From Micromonospora costi (GTDB lineage Bacteria > Actinomycetota > Actinomycetes > Mycobacteriales > Micromonosporaceae), in assembly GCF_003626655.1 (NCBI RefSeq), contig NZ_RBAN01000008.1, positions 62,001-126,000 of the forward strand: a stretch of 64,000 nucleotides of DNA. The letters are read 5' to 3'. Shown here piece by piece: positions 15,547 through 23,690 of the stretch. Both the position numbers and the translations under genes were made by a program. The notes under the pieces are model-generated. The model was not told the origin of the DNA. It saw nothing but the letters and a program-made list of their open reading frames with translations, and ran no database searches. How positions within the stretch are numbered: the first letter of the stretch is position 1; each line of letters opens with the position of its first letter.

Positions 15547-17859
15547 GTGGCGCGGACCGAGGTCGAACGGCTCATCCGGGATTCCGGGCAACCCCGCGAA
15601 ATAACATTCGTCGAACTCTTCTTCGACCTCGCCATCATCTTCGCGCTCATGCAGTTGTCGCGGCGTTTCCTGCACGATTTCGGTTGGGAGAACTCGCTCC
15701 AGACCCTGGTGCTGCTCGCGGCGGTCTGGTGGCTGTGGGTCGGTGCGGCCCGTACGACGGACTGGCTCGACCCGGACGAGCCCTTCGTGCAGCGGATCGT
15801 CATCGGGATGATGTTCGCGGGGCTGGTGGCCGCCGCCGCCGTACCCGAGGCCTTCGGCGAACACGGCATCGTCTTCGCCGGGGCGAACGTCGCGGCGCAC
15901 CTCGTACGGCACCTGTCGATCGTCGCGGTCCTGCACGGCCACCCGCCCGCGGCGCGTTCCGCGCGCGCGGCGACCTGGTTCGGCGCGACCGCGCCCCTGT
16001 GGATCGCCGGCGCGTTCCTTCCGGCGACCCCGCGGCTCGCGCTGTGGTCGGTGGCGGTGGCGCTGGACTACGTGGGTGTCGGCATCGGCTGGCGGGTGCC
16101 CGGGTTGCCGCTGTTGCGGGAGCAGCATCTGCGGGTGCAGGGCGACCATTTCGCCGAGCGTCACCGGCAGGTCTTCATCATCGCGTTGGGGGAAGTGGTC
16201 CTGGCGAGCGGCATCGCCCTCAGCAAGACCGATCTCGACATCGTCCGGGTCGGCGCCTTCGCCCTCGCGTTCGCGATCGCCGGACTGATGGCCCGGGCCT
16301 TCTTCCTGCCGCGGGGGCTCCCCCTCCGGGACGCCCTCGACCGACGACCGGCCTCGGCCGCCATCCGCGCCTCATACACGTATCTGATCATGGTCGTCGG
16401 GATCGTGGTCACGGCCATGGGCGCCGAGATACTCATCTCCGAACCGCTGGGCGAGGCCCGGGCCGTGTGGTCGGCCGCCGTCCTGGCCGGGCCCTTCCTC
16501 TATCTTGCCGGACGCGCCCTGTACGCGCGGGCCCTGTTCCAGCGACGCCCGTGGCGGGCCGGCGTCGGCATGCTGGTGATCGCGGCCGTGTCCCCCGCCA
16601 TGGTGCGGTTACCGCCGCTCGCCGTGGGCGGCGCCGTCGGCGCGGTGCTGATCGGCGTCGTGCTGAGCTACGGCCGGATCGGCCCCGAGCCGGTCCGCGC
16701 GGGTACCCCGCTGGAGCGCCTCACCCGGAAACGGAAGGACCCCCGCGAACTCTCCGCGTACGAACTCTTCTTCGATCTCGCCATGATCTTCGCCCTCGCC
16801 CGGGTGTCACAACGCGCGCTGGCCGACCTCAGCCTGGTCAACGTCGCGGAGTCCCTGGTGCTCCTCGCCGCGATCTACTGGGTCTGGGTCGCCACAGCCT
16901 GGTCGACGGACTGGTTCAACCCGGACGAGCCCCGGCTGCAACGACTCATCATCGTCATCATGTTCGCCGGACTGCTGATGGCGGCGGCCGTCCCGACCGC
17001 CTTCGGCGATCACGGCCTGCTGTTCGCCGGCGCCTACGCCGGCATCCACATCGTCCGGGGGCTGGTGCTCGTCCCCGTCCTGCGTGGTTCGCCGTTGCAG
17101 GCGCGCTCGGCGCGCGTCCTCGTCTGGTTCAGCGTCTCGGCCGTCCTGTGGCTGGTGGGAGCCTTCCTCCCCGTCCCGGGCCGGCTCGCCCTGTGGGCGG
17201 CGGCGATCGTCGTCGACGGCGCGAGCGCCTGGTTCGGTTGGCCGGTGCCGAAACTGAGGGCACCGTCGGCGCATCTGAAGGTCATCGGCGACCACATCGC
17301 CGAGCGGTACCGTCAGATCCACATCATCGCCCTCGGCGCGCTCGTCGTGCTCAGCGGACAGGCCTACAGCAGCGCCGGCTTCGACTACGTCCGCACCCTC
17401 GCCTTCGCCGTCGCCTTCGCCAGCGCGACGGTCATGCTGTGGAACTACTTCCTGCCGTCCGGGCGGGATCTCGGAACCGCCGTCAACACGGGCGCGCCGA
17501 GAATCGCGGTCGCGGCCGCGTACTGCCACGGGATCATGGTCGCGGGAACCGTCGCCGTGGCGGTCGGCGCCGAGCTCACCATCCGCCAACCCCTCGGCCG
17601 GGCGAACGCCGTGTGGTCGCTCGTCATCATGGGCGGGATCGCCCTGCACATCGTCGGGCGGACCCTGCTCGGCGTCGTGCTGTACGGAGTGCACCGACCG
17701 TGGCGCGGCACCCTGGCGTTGCTCGTGATCGCCGGGATGGCGCCCGGGCTGCTGAGGGCGCCGCCGCTCGTGGTGGCGCTCGCCACCGTGGTCGTCGCGT
17801 TCCTCCTCACCCTCAGCTACCGGAACGTCGTGGTCCCGGCGCAGCAGCCGGGGCCCTGA
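15547..17859 (+). CDS. double-length low-temperature-requirement A (LtrA) membrane protein
   Basis: The 770-residue integral membrane protein is an internal tandem duplication. ELFFDLAIIFAL near residue 21 recurs as ELFFDLAMIFAL near 405. WWLWVGAARTTDWLDPDEP recurs as YWVWVATAWSTDWFNPDEP, and ISKTDLD-type loops recur in both halves. Single LtrA proteins are usually about 380-400 residues, so this is two LtrA units fused. The name comes from a Listeria mutant; the biochemical role is unknown. The GTG start has GAGGCGG upstream. No partner gene is adjacent. Confidence 0.88.
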   Translation: MARTEVERLIRDSGQPREITFVELFFDLAIIFALMQLSRRFLHDFGWENSLQTLVLLAAVWWLWVGAARTTDWLDPDEPFVQRIVIGMMFAGLVAAAAVPEAFGEHGIVFAGANVAAHLVRHLSIVAVLHGHPPAARSARAATWFGATAPLWIAGAFLPATPRLALWSVAVALDYVGVGIGWRVPGLPLLREQHLRVQGDHFAERHRQVFIIALGEVVLASGIALSKTDLDIVRVGAFALAFAIAGLMARAFFLPRGLPLRDALDRRPASAAIRASYTYLIMVVGIVVTAMGAEILISEPLGEARAVWSAAVLAGPFLYLAGRALYARALFQRRPWRAGVGMLVIAAVSPAMVRLPPLAVGGAVGAVLIGVVLSYGRIGPEPVRAGTPLERLTRKRKDPRELSAYELFFDLAMIFALARVSQRALADLSLVNVAESLVLLAAIYWVWVATAWSTDWFNPDEPRLQRLIIVIMFAGLLMAAAVPTAFGDHGLLFAGAYAGIHIVRGLVLVPVLRGSPLQARSARVLVWFSVSAVLWLVGAFLPVPGRLALWAAAIVVDGASAWFGWPVPKLRAPSAHLKVIGDHIAERYRQIHIIALGALVVLSGQAYSSAGFDYVRTLAFAVAFASATVMLWNYFLPSGRDLGTAVNTGAPRIAVAAAYCHGIMVAGTVAVAVGAELTIRQPLGRANAVWSLVIMGGIALHIVGRTLLGVVLYGVHRPWRGTLALLVIAGMAPGLLRAPPLVVALATVVVAFLLTLSYRNVVVPAQQPGP

Positions 17860-17883
17860 CCCGACGCGCGTCACCAGCACTGT

Positions 17884-17947
17884 CAACCGGGAGGTTGCCG
17901 GACGGGTGCGCGAGGGTCTACGGTCCCTTTAAACCATCGGGTTGAAA
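17884..17947 (+). promoter_or_regulatory. ArsR-gene promoter with two AACC-N4-GGTT operators
   Basis: A -35 TTGCCG (17895-17900) and a -10 TACGGT (17919-17924) are 18 bases apart. The inverted repeats CAACC-GGGA-GGTTG (17884-17897) and TTTAAACC-ATCG-GGTTGAAA (17928-17947) share the core AACC-N4-GGTT and flank the promoter. They are probably the sites of the ArsR protein encoded just downstream. Confidence 0.65.
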
Positions 17948-17956
17948 CGGACGGGT

Positions 17957-18352
17957 ATGACCACGGACGCACTGTCCCGCGCCTTCGCCGCCCTCGCCGA
18001 TCCCACGCGGCGCGACATGGTGGCCCGGCTCTCGGAGGGCGACGCGACCGTGAGCCAGCTCGCCGCGCCGTACCGGATGACGCTGCAGGCCGTCTACAAA
18101 CACCTGCGGGTCCTCGAGGACGCCGGGCTCGTCAGCCGGCCGCGCGGGCCGCAGCCGCGGCCGGTGCGGCTGGAGGTCGAGGTCTTCGACCTCGTGGACA
18201 CCTGGATCGAGCGCTACCGCGACCGTGCCGAGCGGCGCTACCGCCGCCTCGACGCGGTCCTGACGGAGATGAGGGGAGACGAGCATGCGCAGGATCACGG
18301 AGACGGTCATCGAGGCCGATCCGACGCTGCCGGTCATCCGGATGAGGCGTGA
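17957..18352 (+). CDS. ArsR-family winged-helix regulator
   Basis: The 131-residue regulator is of the metal-independent ArsR class that accompanies SRPBCC genes. It has LSRAFAALADPTRRDMVARL, TVSQLAAPYRMTLQAVYKHLRVLEDAGLVSR and a C-terminal dimer helix. There are no metal-binding cysteines. The ATG at 17957 follows GGACGGGT. The last 22 codons overlap the start of the SRPBCC gene by 68 bases, and this tail (HAQDHGDGHRGRSDAAGHPDEA) looks unstructured. It probably autoregulates a three-gene operon with 18285 and 18754. Confidence 0.93.
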   Translation: MTTDALSRAFAALADPTRRDMVARLSEGDATVSQLAAPYRMTLQAVYKHLRVLEDAGLVSRPRGPQPRPVRLEVEVFDLVDTWIERYRDRAERRYRRLDAVLTEMRGDEHAQDHGDGHRGRSDAAGHPDEA

Positions 18353-18767
18353 CTTCGCGGCGGCACCCGGGCATTTGTACCGCGCCCACACGGATCCCGA
18401 GTTGTTCGCCCGCTGGGTGGGCCCCGACACCATGACCACCCGGATCGAGCACTGGGACGCGCGTACCGGCGGGAGCTGGCGGTACGTGTCGGTGGGCGAC
18501 GGCACGGAGTACGGGTTCCACGGGTGCTTCCACGAGGTACGGCCGGACCGGATCATGCAGACCTTCACGTACGAGGGCGATCCCGACGCGGTCGCGCTGG
18601 AGACGTTGTGGTTCGACGACCTGGGCGACGGCCGTACACGGTTGCGGACGCAGTCCCTCGTCGACAGCTTCGAGAGCCGTGACGCGTGGCTGCGCAGCGG
18701 CATGGAGGTCGGCGTCGACGAGGGGTACGCGAAGCTGGAGAGGATGCTCGCCGATGGCGCTGCCTGA
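18285..18767 (+). CDS. SRPBCC/AHSA1-domain protein
   Basis: The 160-residue protein has the AHSA1 (Bet v1-like) fold: RDFAAAPGHLYRAHTDPELFARWVGP near the N-terminus, then GGSWRYV and GYAKLERMLA at the C-terminus. Such proteins bind small hydrophobic ligands and are typically encoded next to an ArsR regulator. GGGGAG lies six bases before the ATG. The gene begins inside the ArsR gene and overlaps the next gene by 14 bases, so the three are translated together. The ligand is unknown. Confidence 0.9.
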   Translation: MRRITETVIEADPTLPVIRMRRDFAAAPGHLYRAHTDPELFARWVGPDTMTTRIEHWDARTGGSWRYVSVGDGTEYGFHGCFHEVRPDRIMQTFTYEGDPDAVALETLWFDDLGDGRTRLRTQSLVDSFESRDAWLRSGMEVGVDEGYAKLERMLADGAA

Positions 18768-19326
18768 GCACCCGGCACAGCGGCACCGACAGGTTGCCGG
18801 CCTGTTCATGGACCGCGTCCGCGGCACCCGGTCCTGGGACGTGCCGGCCCCGGTCGCCGGCTGGACCGCCCGGGACGTCGTGCGCCACCTGACCGAGTGG
18901 TTCCCCGGGTTCCTCGCCGCCGGCGCCGGCATCGACCTGCCCCGCGGCCCGTCCGTGGACGACGACCCGGTCACCGCGTGGCAGGTGCACTGCGACGGTG
19001 TGCAGGCCGTGCTGGACGACCCGGAGACCGCGCGCCGCGAATTCACCAACCGGCACGTCGGCAGCCTGCCCGTCGAGACGGCGGTCGACCGCTTCTACAC
19101 CGCCGACGTGTTCATGCACACCTGGGACCTCGCCCGCGCCACGGGGCAGGACGACCGCCTGGACGACGACTTCTGCGCGGAGCTGCTCGGGCAGATGGCG
19201 CAGATGGAGGAGGTTCTGCGCTCCTCCGGGCAGTACGGCACCCGGGTCGAGGTCCCCGGCGACGCGGACACCCAGACCAGGCTGCTCGGTCTCATCGGCC
19301 GGGACCCGTTCTGGTCGGCACGGTGA
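18754..19326 (+). CDS. TIGR03086-family (DinB-like) protein
   Basis: The 190-residue protein fits the actinobacterial TIGR03086 / maleylpyruvate-isomerase-like DinB superfamily. WTARDVVRHLTEWFPGFL provides the first metal-ligand His, and TADVFMHTWDLARATGQD provides the second region. The fold is a four-helix bundle that often uses mycothiol or similar thiols. The ATG at 18754 lies within the 3' end of the SRPBCC gene. An upstream in-frame extension is not supported by codon pattern. It is the last gene of the ArsR operon. Confidence 0.85.
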   Translation: MALPEHPAQRHRQVAGLFMDRVRGTRSWDVPAPVAGWTARDVVRHLTEWFPGFLAAGAGIDLPRGPSVDDDPVTAWQVHCDGVQAVLDDPETARREFTNRHVGSLPVETAVDRFYTADVFMHTWDLARATGQDDRLDDDFCAELLGQMAQMEEVLRSSGQYGTRVEVPGDADTQTRLLGLIGRDPFWSAR

Positions 19327-19439
19327 GCACGCGCCGTCACCGCGCGGATGCGCCGGGCGTCCGCGCCACCCCGGCCGGAGCCGACCCGCGCCGGCGGCGA
19401 CGCTGGGCAACGCGGGTGCGAGATGGCACGATTCTGGAC

Positions 19440-19889
19440 GTGACCAGCACTTCCGTAGAGGCGCAGCGGCTGAGCGACCTCGCGCGGCTGCGCCGGGTCC
19501 GCGACCGGATCGACCGGGAGTACGCGCAACCACTCAACGTCGAGGCCCTCGCCCGCGCCGTGCACATGTCCGCCGGCCACCTCAGCCGCCAGTTCCGGCT
19601 GGCCTACGGCGAGTCCCCGTACTCCTATCTCATGACCCGCCGCATCGAACGCGCCATGGCCCTGCTGCGTCGTGGCGACCTCAGCGTCACCGAGGTCTGT
19701 TTTCAGGTGGGTTGCGCGTCCCTGGGCACGTTCAGCACGCGGTTCACCGAACTCGTGGGCGTACCGCCCAGCGTCTACCGCGAGCAGGCGACGGGGGCGG
19801 TCGCGGGGATGCCGCCCTGCGTGGCGAAACAGGTGACCCGACCCGTCAGGAATCAAGAAGCGCCCGGCGCCGGGCCGCACCTAGCGTGA
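19440..19889 (+). CDS. AraC-family regulator
   Basis: The 149-residue protein is little more than an AraC DNA-binding domain: YAQPLNVEALARAVHMSAGHLSRQFRLAYGESPYSYLMTRRIERAMALL, read in parts, and LSVTEVCFQVGCASLGTFSTRFTELVG. There is no separate ligand domain, so it may respond to level or a bound small molecule in the short N-terminus. The start is uncertain; GTG 19440 is chosen, with GTG 19416 as an alternative. The following VOC gene begins six bases after its stop. AraC/VOC/UvrA-like order is seen in other actinomycetes, in my recollection. Confidence 0.88.
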   Translation: MTSTSVEAQRLSDLARLRRVRDRIDREYAQPLNVEALARAVHMSAGHLSRQFRLAYGESPYSYLMTRRIERAMALLRRGDLSVTEVCFQVGCASLGTFSTRFTELVGVPPSVYREQATGAVAGMPPCVAKQVTRPVRNQEAPGAGPHLA

Positions 19890-19894
19890 CCGTC

Positions 19895-20305
19895 ATGGAC
19901 ATCACCATTCACGCGAGCTTCCTTCCGCACACCGACCCGGACGCCTCCCTGACCTTCTACCGGGACGTCCTCGGCTTCGAGATCCGCAACGACGTCGGGC
20001 ACAAGGGGATGCGCTGGATCACGGTCGGTCCCGCCGGCCAGCCCGACACGTCCATCGTCCTGCACCCGCCGGCCGCCACCCCCGGCATCACCGACGACGA
20101 ACGCCGGATGATCCTTGAGCTGGTGGCCAAGGGCAGCTACTTCGGCGTCAACCTGGCCACCGCCGACCTCGACGGCACCTTCGGCAAGCTGGAGGCCAGC
20201 GGCGCCGAGGTGGTCCAGGAGCCGACCGAGCAGCCGTACGGCGTCCGGGACTGCGCGTTCCGCGACCCGTCCGGAAACATGATCCGCATCCAGGAACTGC
20301 GCTGA
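19895..20305 (+). CDS. VOC-family (glyoxalase/bleomycin-resistance-like) protein
   Basis: The 136-residue protein has two beta-alpha-beta-beta-beta modules. ASLTFYRDVLGFEIRNDV opens the first, and FGVNLATADLDGTFGKLEASGAEVV with DCAFRDPSGNMIRIQEL the second. This is the vicinal-oxygen-chelate fold used by glyoxalases, dioxygenases and drug-binding resistance proteins. TAGCGT lies seven bases before the ATG, so it may have its own leaderless promoter. A GTG three codons earlier overlaps the AraC stop. It lies 147 bases before the UvrA-like gene. Confidence 0.9.
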   Translation: MDITIHASFLPHTDPDASLTFYRDVLGFEIRNDVGHKGMRWITVGPAGQPDTSIVLHPPAATPGITDDERRMILELVAKGSYFGVNLATADLDGTFGKLEASGAEVVQEPTEQPYGVRDCAFRDPSGNMIRIQELR

Positions 20306-20452
20306 GCCGTCCGACGATCGCGGCCGGGCCGCCGACCGGGCGGCACGACCGCGTCGACGACCAGTAACCAGACGTACCGCCCGACAACAGTTGGATCGAG
20401 CCAGGACGCCGGGAGACCCCGTAGGCGGCCCCGCGCGACGGATGGAGAGACG

Positions 20453-22846
20453 ATGAGCAAGGCCACGAGGACGGACACGCGATCGCCGGGGCTGCACGCC
20501 GCCGACAGCCACGACCTGATCCGGGTGCTGGGCGCGCGCGTGAACAACCTCAAGGACGTCAGCGTCGAGATCCCGAAGCGCCGGCTGACGGTGTTCACCG
20601 GCGTCTCCGGCTCGGGCAAGAGCTCCCTGGTCTTCGCCACGATCGCCGCGGAGTCGCAGCGGCTCATCAACGAGACGTACAGCGCGTTCGTGCAGGGCTT
20701 CATGCCGACGTTGGCGCGGCCGGAGGTCGACCTGCTCGACGGCCTCACCACCGCGATCATCGTCGACCAGGAGCGCATGGGCGCCAACCCCCGGTCGACG
20801 GTCGGCACCGCCACCGACGCCAACGCCATGCTGCGCATCCTGTTCAGCCGGTTGGGCGAGCCGCACATCGGCTCGCCCAACGCGTACTCGTTCAACGTCC
20901 CGTCGGTGAAGGCGAGCGGCGCCATCACCGTCGAGCGCGGCGAGGGCCGGACGAAGACCGAGAAGGCGACCTTCCACCGTCTCGGCGGCATGTGCCCGCG
21001 GTGCGAGGGGATGGGCTCGGTCAAGGACTTCGACCTGTCGGCGCTGTACGACGAGACCAAGTCCCTCAGCGAGGGCGCGCTCACGGTCCCCGGTTACAGC
21101 ATGGACGGCTGGTTCGGCCGCATCTTCAGCGGCAGCGGCTACTTCGACATGGACAAGCCGATCGGCAGGTACACGAAGAAGGAGCTGCACGACCTGCTCT
21201 ACCGGGAGCCGACCAAGATCAAGGTGGACGGCATCAACCTCACCTACGAGGGGCTGATCCCGAAGATCCAGAAGTCGATGCTCGCCAAGGACGTCGACGC
21301 CATGCAGCCGCACATCCGCGCCTTCGTGGAGCGGGCCGTCACGTTCCGGACCTGCCCCGAGTGCGACGGCACCCGGCTCGCCCCGGAGGCGCGGTCGTCG
21401 AAGATCCGGGGCAAGAACATCGCCGACCTCTGCGCGATGCAGATCAGCGACCTGGCCGACTGGGTCCGGAAGCTCGACGAGCCGTCGGTGGCCCCGCTGC
21501 TCAGCGGGCTGCAGCACCTCCTCGACTCGTTCACCGAGATCGGTCTGGGCTACCTCTCGCTCGACCGTCCGGCGGGCACCCTGTCCGGAGGTGAGGCTCA
21601 GCGCACCAAGATGATCCGCCACCTCGGCTCCTCGCTCACCGACGTCACGTACGTCTTCGACGAGCCCACGATCGGCCTGCACCCCCACGACATCCAGCGG
21701 ATGAACGACCTGCTGCTGCGGCTGCGCGACAAGGGCAACACCGTCCTCGTCGTCGAGCACAAGCCCGAGACGATCGCGATCGCCGACCACGTGGTCGACC
21801 TCGGCCCCGGCGCCGGCACGGGCGGCGGCACCATCTGCTTCGAGGGCACCGTCGAGGAGTTGCGAGGCAGTGACACCATCACCGGCCGGCACCTCGACGA
21901 CCGGGCGAGCCTCAAGACGTCGGTGCGCGCGCCCTCCGGCCGGCTGGAGGTCCGCGGCGCCGCGACGCACAACCTCCAGGACGCGGACGTCGACATCCCG
22001 CTCGGAGTGCTCTGCGTGGTCACCGGCGTCGCCGGCTCCGGCAAGAGCTCGCTCGTCCACGGCTCCGTGGCCGGCCGTGACGGCGTGGTGGTGATCGACC
22101 AGGGTGCCATCCGGGGCTCGCGGCGCAGCAACCCCGCGACGTACACCGGGCTGCTCGACCCGATCCGCAAGGCGTTCGCGAAGGCCAACGGCGTCAAGCC
22201 GGCGCTGTTCAGCGCGAACTCCGAGGGCGCCTGCCCCGCCTGCAACGGCGCCGGCGTCATCTACACCGACCTGGGCGTCATGGCCACCGTCGAGTCCACC
22301 TGCGAGGAGTGCGAGGGGAAGCGGTTCCAGGCGTCGGTGCTGGAGTACACGCTGGGCGGCCGCGACATCGCCGAGGTGCTCGCCATGTCGGTCACCGAGG
22401 CCGAGGAGTTCTTCGGCGCCGGCGAGGCACGTACGCCGGCCGCGCACGCCATCCTCGACCGGCTCGCTGACGTCGGGCTCGGCTACCTCACCCTCGGCCA
22501 GCCGCTCACCACCCTGTCCGGCGGCGAGCGGCAGCGGCTCAAGCTCGCCACCCACATGGCCGAGAAGGGCGGCGTCTACGTCCTCGACGAGCCGACCACC
22601 GGCCTGCACCTCGCCGACGTCGAGAACCTCCTCGCCCTGCTCGACCGGCTCGTCGACTCGGGCAAGTCGGTGATCGTCATCGAGCACCACCAGGCGGTCA
22701 TGGCCCACGCCGACTGGATCATCGACCTCGGTCCCGGCGCCGGTCACGACGGCGGCCGGGTCGTCTTCGAGGGCACGCCCGCCGACCTGGTCGCCGACCG
22801 TTCCACCCTCACCGGGCAGCACCTCGCGGCCTACGTCGGCGCCTGA
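20453..22846 (+). CDS. UvrA-like ABC ATPase (class II / DrrC-like)
   Basis: The 797-residue protein is a short UvrA paralogue. It has two ABC modules with Walker A motifs (GVSGSGKSS about 51 and GVAGSGKSS about 525), signatures LSGGEAQRTK and LSGGERQRLK, and Walker B boxes FDEPTIGLHP and LDEPTTGLHL. Zinc-binding CPRC/CPEC and CPAC/CEEC pairs are present. True UvrA is about 950 residues; this lacks part of the UvrB-binding and insertion domains, like DrrC of the daunorubicin producer. Such proteins are linked to resistance to DNA-binding drugs. GGAGAGACG precedes the ATG, and a bidirectional terminator follows. Confidence 0.92.
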   Translation: MSKATRTDTRSPGLHAADSHDLIRVLGARVNNLKDVSVEIPKRRLTVFTGVSGSGKSSLVFATIAAESQRLINETYSAFVQGFMPTLARPEVDLLDGLTTAIIVDQERMGANPRSTVGTATDANAMLRILFSRLGEPHIGSPNAYSFNVPSVKASGAITVERGEGRTKTEKATFHRLGGMCPRCEGMGSVKDFDLSALYDETKSLSEGALTVPGYSMDGWFGRIFSGSGYFDMDKPIGRYTKKELHDLLYREPTKIKVDGINLTYEGLIPKIQKSMLAKDVDAMQPHIRAFVERAVTFRTCPECDGTRLAPEARSSKIRGKNIADLCAMQISDLADWVRKLDEPSVAPLLSGLQHLLDSFTEIGLGYLSLDRPAGTLSGGEAQRTKMIRHLGSSLTDVTYVFDEPTIGLHPHDIQRMNDLLLRLRDKGNTVLVVEHKPETIAIADHVVDLGPGAGTGGGTICFEGTVEELRGSDTITGRHLDDRASLKTSVRAPSGRLEVRGAATHNLQDADVDIPLGVLCVVTGVAGSGKSSLVHGSVAGRDGVVVIDQGAIRGSRRSNPATYTGLLDPIRKAFAKANGVKPALFSANSEGACPACNGAGVIYTDLGVMATVESTCEECEGKRFQASVLEYTLGGRDIAEVLAMSVTEAEEFFGAGEARTPAAHAILDRLADVGLGYLTLGQPLTTLSGGERQRLKLATHMAEKGGVYVLDEPTTGLHLADVENLLALLDRLVDSGKSVIVIEHHQAVMAHADWIIDLGPGAGHDGGRVVFEGTPADLVADRSTLTGQHLAAYVGA

Positions 22847-22873
22847 CGCCGCGGACGGTCGGCCGCCAGCAGG

Positions 22874-22906
22874 CGACCGGCCGGGTGGGAAACGCCCGGC
22901 CGGTCG
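22874..22906. terminator. bidirectional hairpin terminator
   Basis: A perfect 12-bp stem (22874-22885 with 22895-22906) with a nine-base loop lies between the convergent UvrA-like and MBL-fold genes. It abuts the MBL stop codon. Confidence 0.75.
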
Positions 22907-23650
22907 TCAGCCGAGATCGACGGTGAGGTCGGCCGTGGCGACACCCACCTCACCGTCGTACCCGTCCGCGGCCGCCGCCTCGGCGGCCGCGTGGTCCGTC
23001 CCGGGCCGGAGGTGGGTCAGGAGCAGGCGGGCGGCGCCGGCGCGGGCCGCCTGGCGGCCCGCGTCCCGGGCGCTGGACTGGAAGCCTCGCGAGTCGTCCG
23101 GCACCCGGTCCACGTACGTCGCCTCGGCCAGCAGCAGGTCGGCGTCACCGGCCAGCTCCGTCACCTCCGGGCACGGGCCGGTGTCACCGGTGTACGCGAG
23201 CACCCGCCCGCCGGCGGCCAGCCGTACGCCGGCGTTCGGCACGAAGTGCGGCAGCAGGTGCGTACGGGCGCGGAACGGGCCGATGTCGAGGTTGCTGCGC
23301 GCGGTGACGTCGTGCCGCACGTACGCGGCGTCGACAAGGCGGGACCGGTCGAGCGCCAGCACGGCGTCGAGCGCGCCGGGCAGCGCGTACACCGGCAGGG
23401 GTGCCGGCGGGTCGTCGTGGAACGCGCGGGCACGCAGCAGCGCGCCCAGGTCGGCGCAGTGATCGGGATGCCCGTGGGTGACGAACACGGCGTCGACCTC
23501 GTCCGCGGTTACCCACTGCAGGAGCCGCGGAACGGTGGCGTAGCCGAGGTCGACGACCAGCCGGAAGCCGTCCTGTTCGAGAAGGTAGCCGCTGCACGCC
23601 TGGCCCGCCCCCGGCCACGCGCCACACGCGCCGAGCACCGTGAGCCGCAT
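22907..23650 (-). CDS. metallo-beta-lactamase-fold hydrolase
   Basis: The 247-residue enzyme belongs to the MBL-fold group nearest RNase Z/lactonase-like proteins. It shows THGHPDHCAD (His59, His61, Asp63, His64), LLPHF (about 134), YTGDTG (about 155) and LLLTHLRP (about 218), all the ligands for a dinuclear metal site. It lacks the exosite arm of tRNase Z, so a small-molecule ester, lactone or thioester substrate is more likely. It is the last gene of the four-gene operon beginning at 26881, 40 bases after the diiron gene. It also has a possible leaderless promoter (TAGCGT, seven bases before ATG). Confidence 0.9.
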   Translation of the reverse strand: MRLTVLGACGAWPGAGQACSGYLLEQDGFRLVVDLGYATVPRLLQWVTADEVDAVFVTHGHPDHCADLGALLRARAFHDDPPAPLPVYALPGALDAVLALDRSRLVDAAYVRHDVTARSNLDIGPFRARTHLLPHFVPNAGVRLAAGGRVLAYTGDTGPCPEVTELAGDADLLLAEATYVDRVPDDSRGFQSSARDAGRQAARAGAARLLLTHLRPGTDHAAAEAAAADGYDGEVGVATADLTVDLG

Positions 23651-23657
23651 CCTGTCG

Positions 23658-23663
23658 ACGCTA
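23658..23663 (-). promoter_or_regulatory. possible internal leaderless promoter of the MBL gene
   Basis: On the minus strand TAGCGT lies seven bases before the ATG at 23650, within the 40-base gap after the diiron gene, and there is no Shine-Dalgarno sequence. Confidence 0.4.
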
Positions 23664-23690
23664 CCGCCGGCCCCGGATCGCCGGCGGCGC

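Noticed and set aside
19853..22822. A 989-codon open frame antisense to the UvrA-like gene
   Set aside because: It has no domain motif and the strand opposite carries clear UvrA motifs. Long antisense frames are common in DNA with this GC bias.
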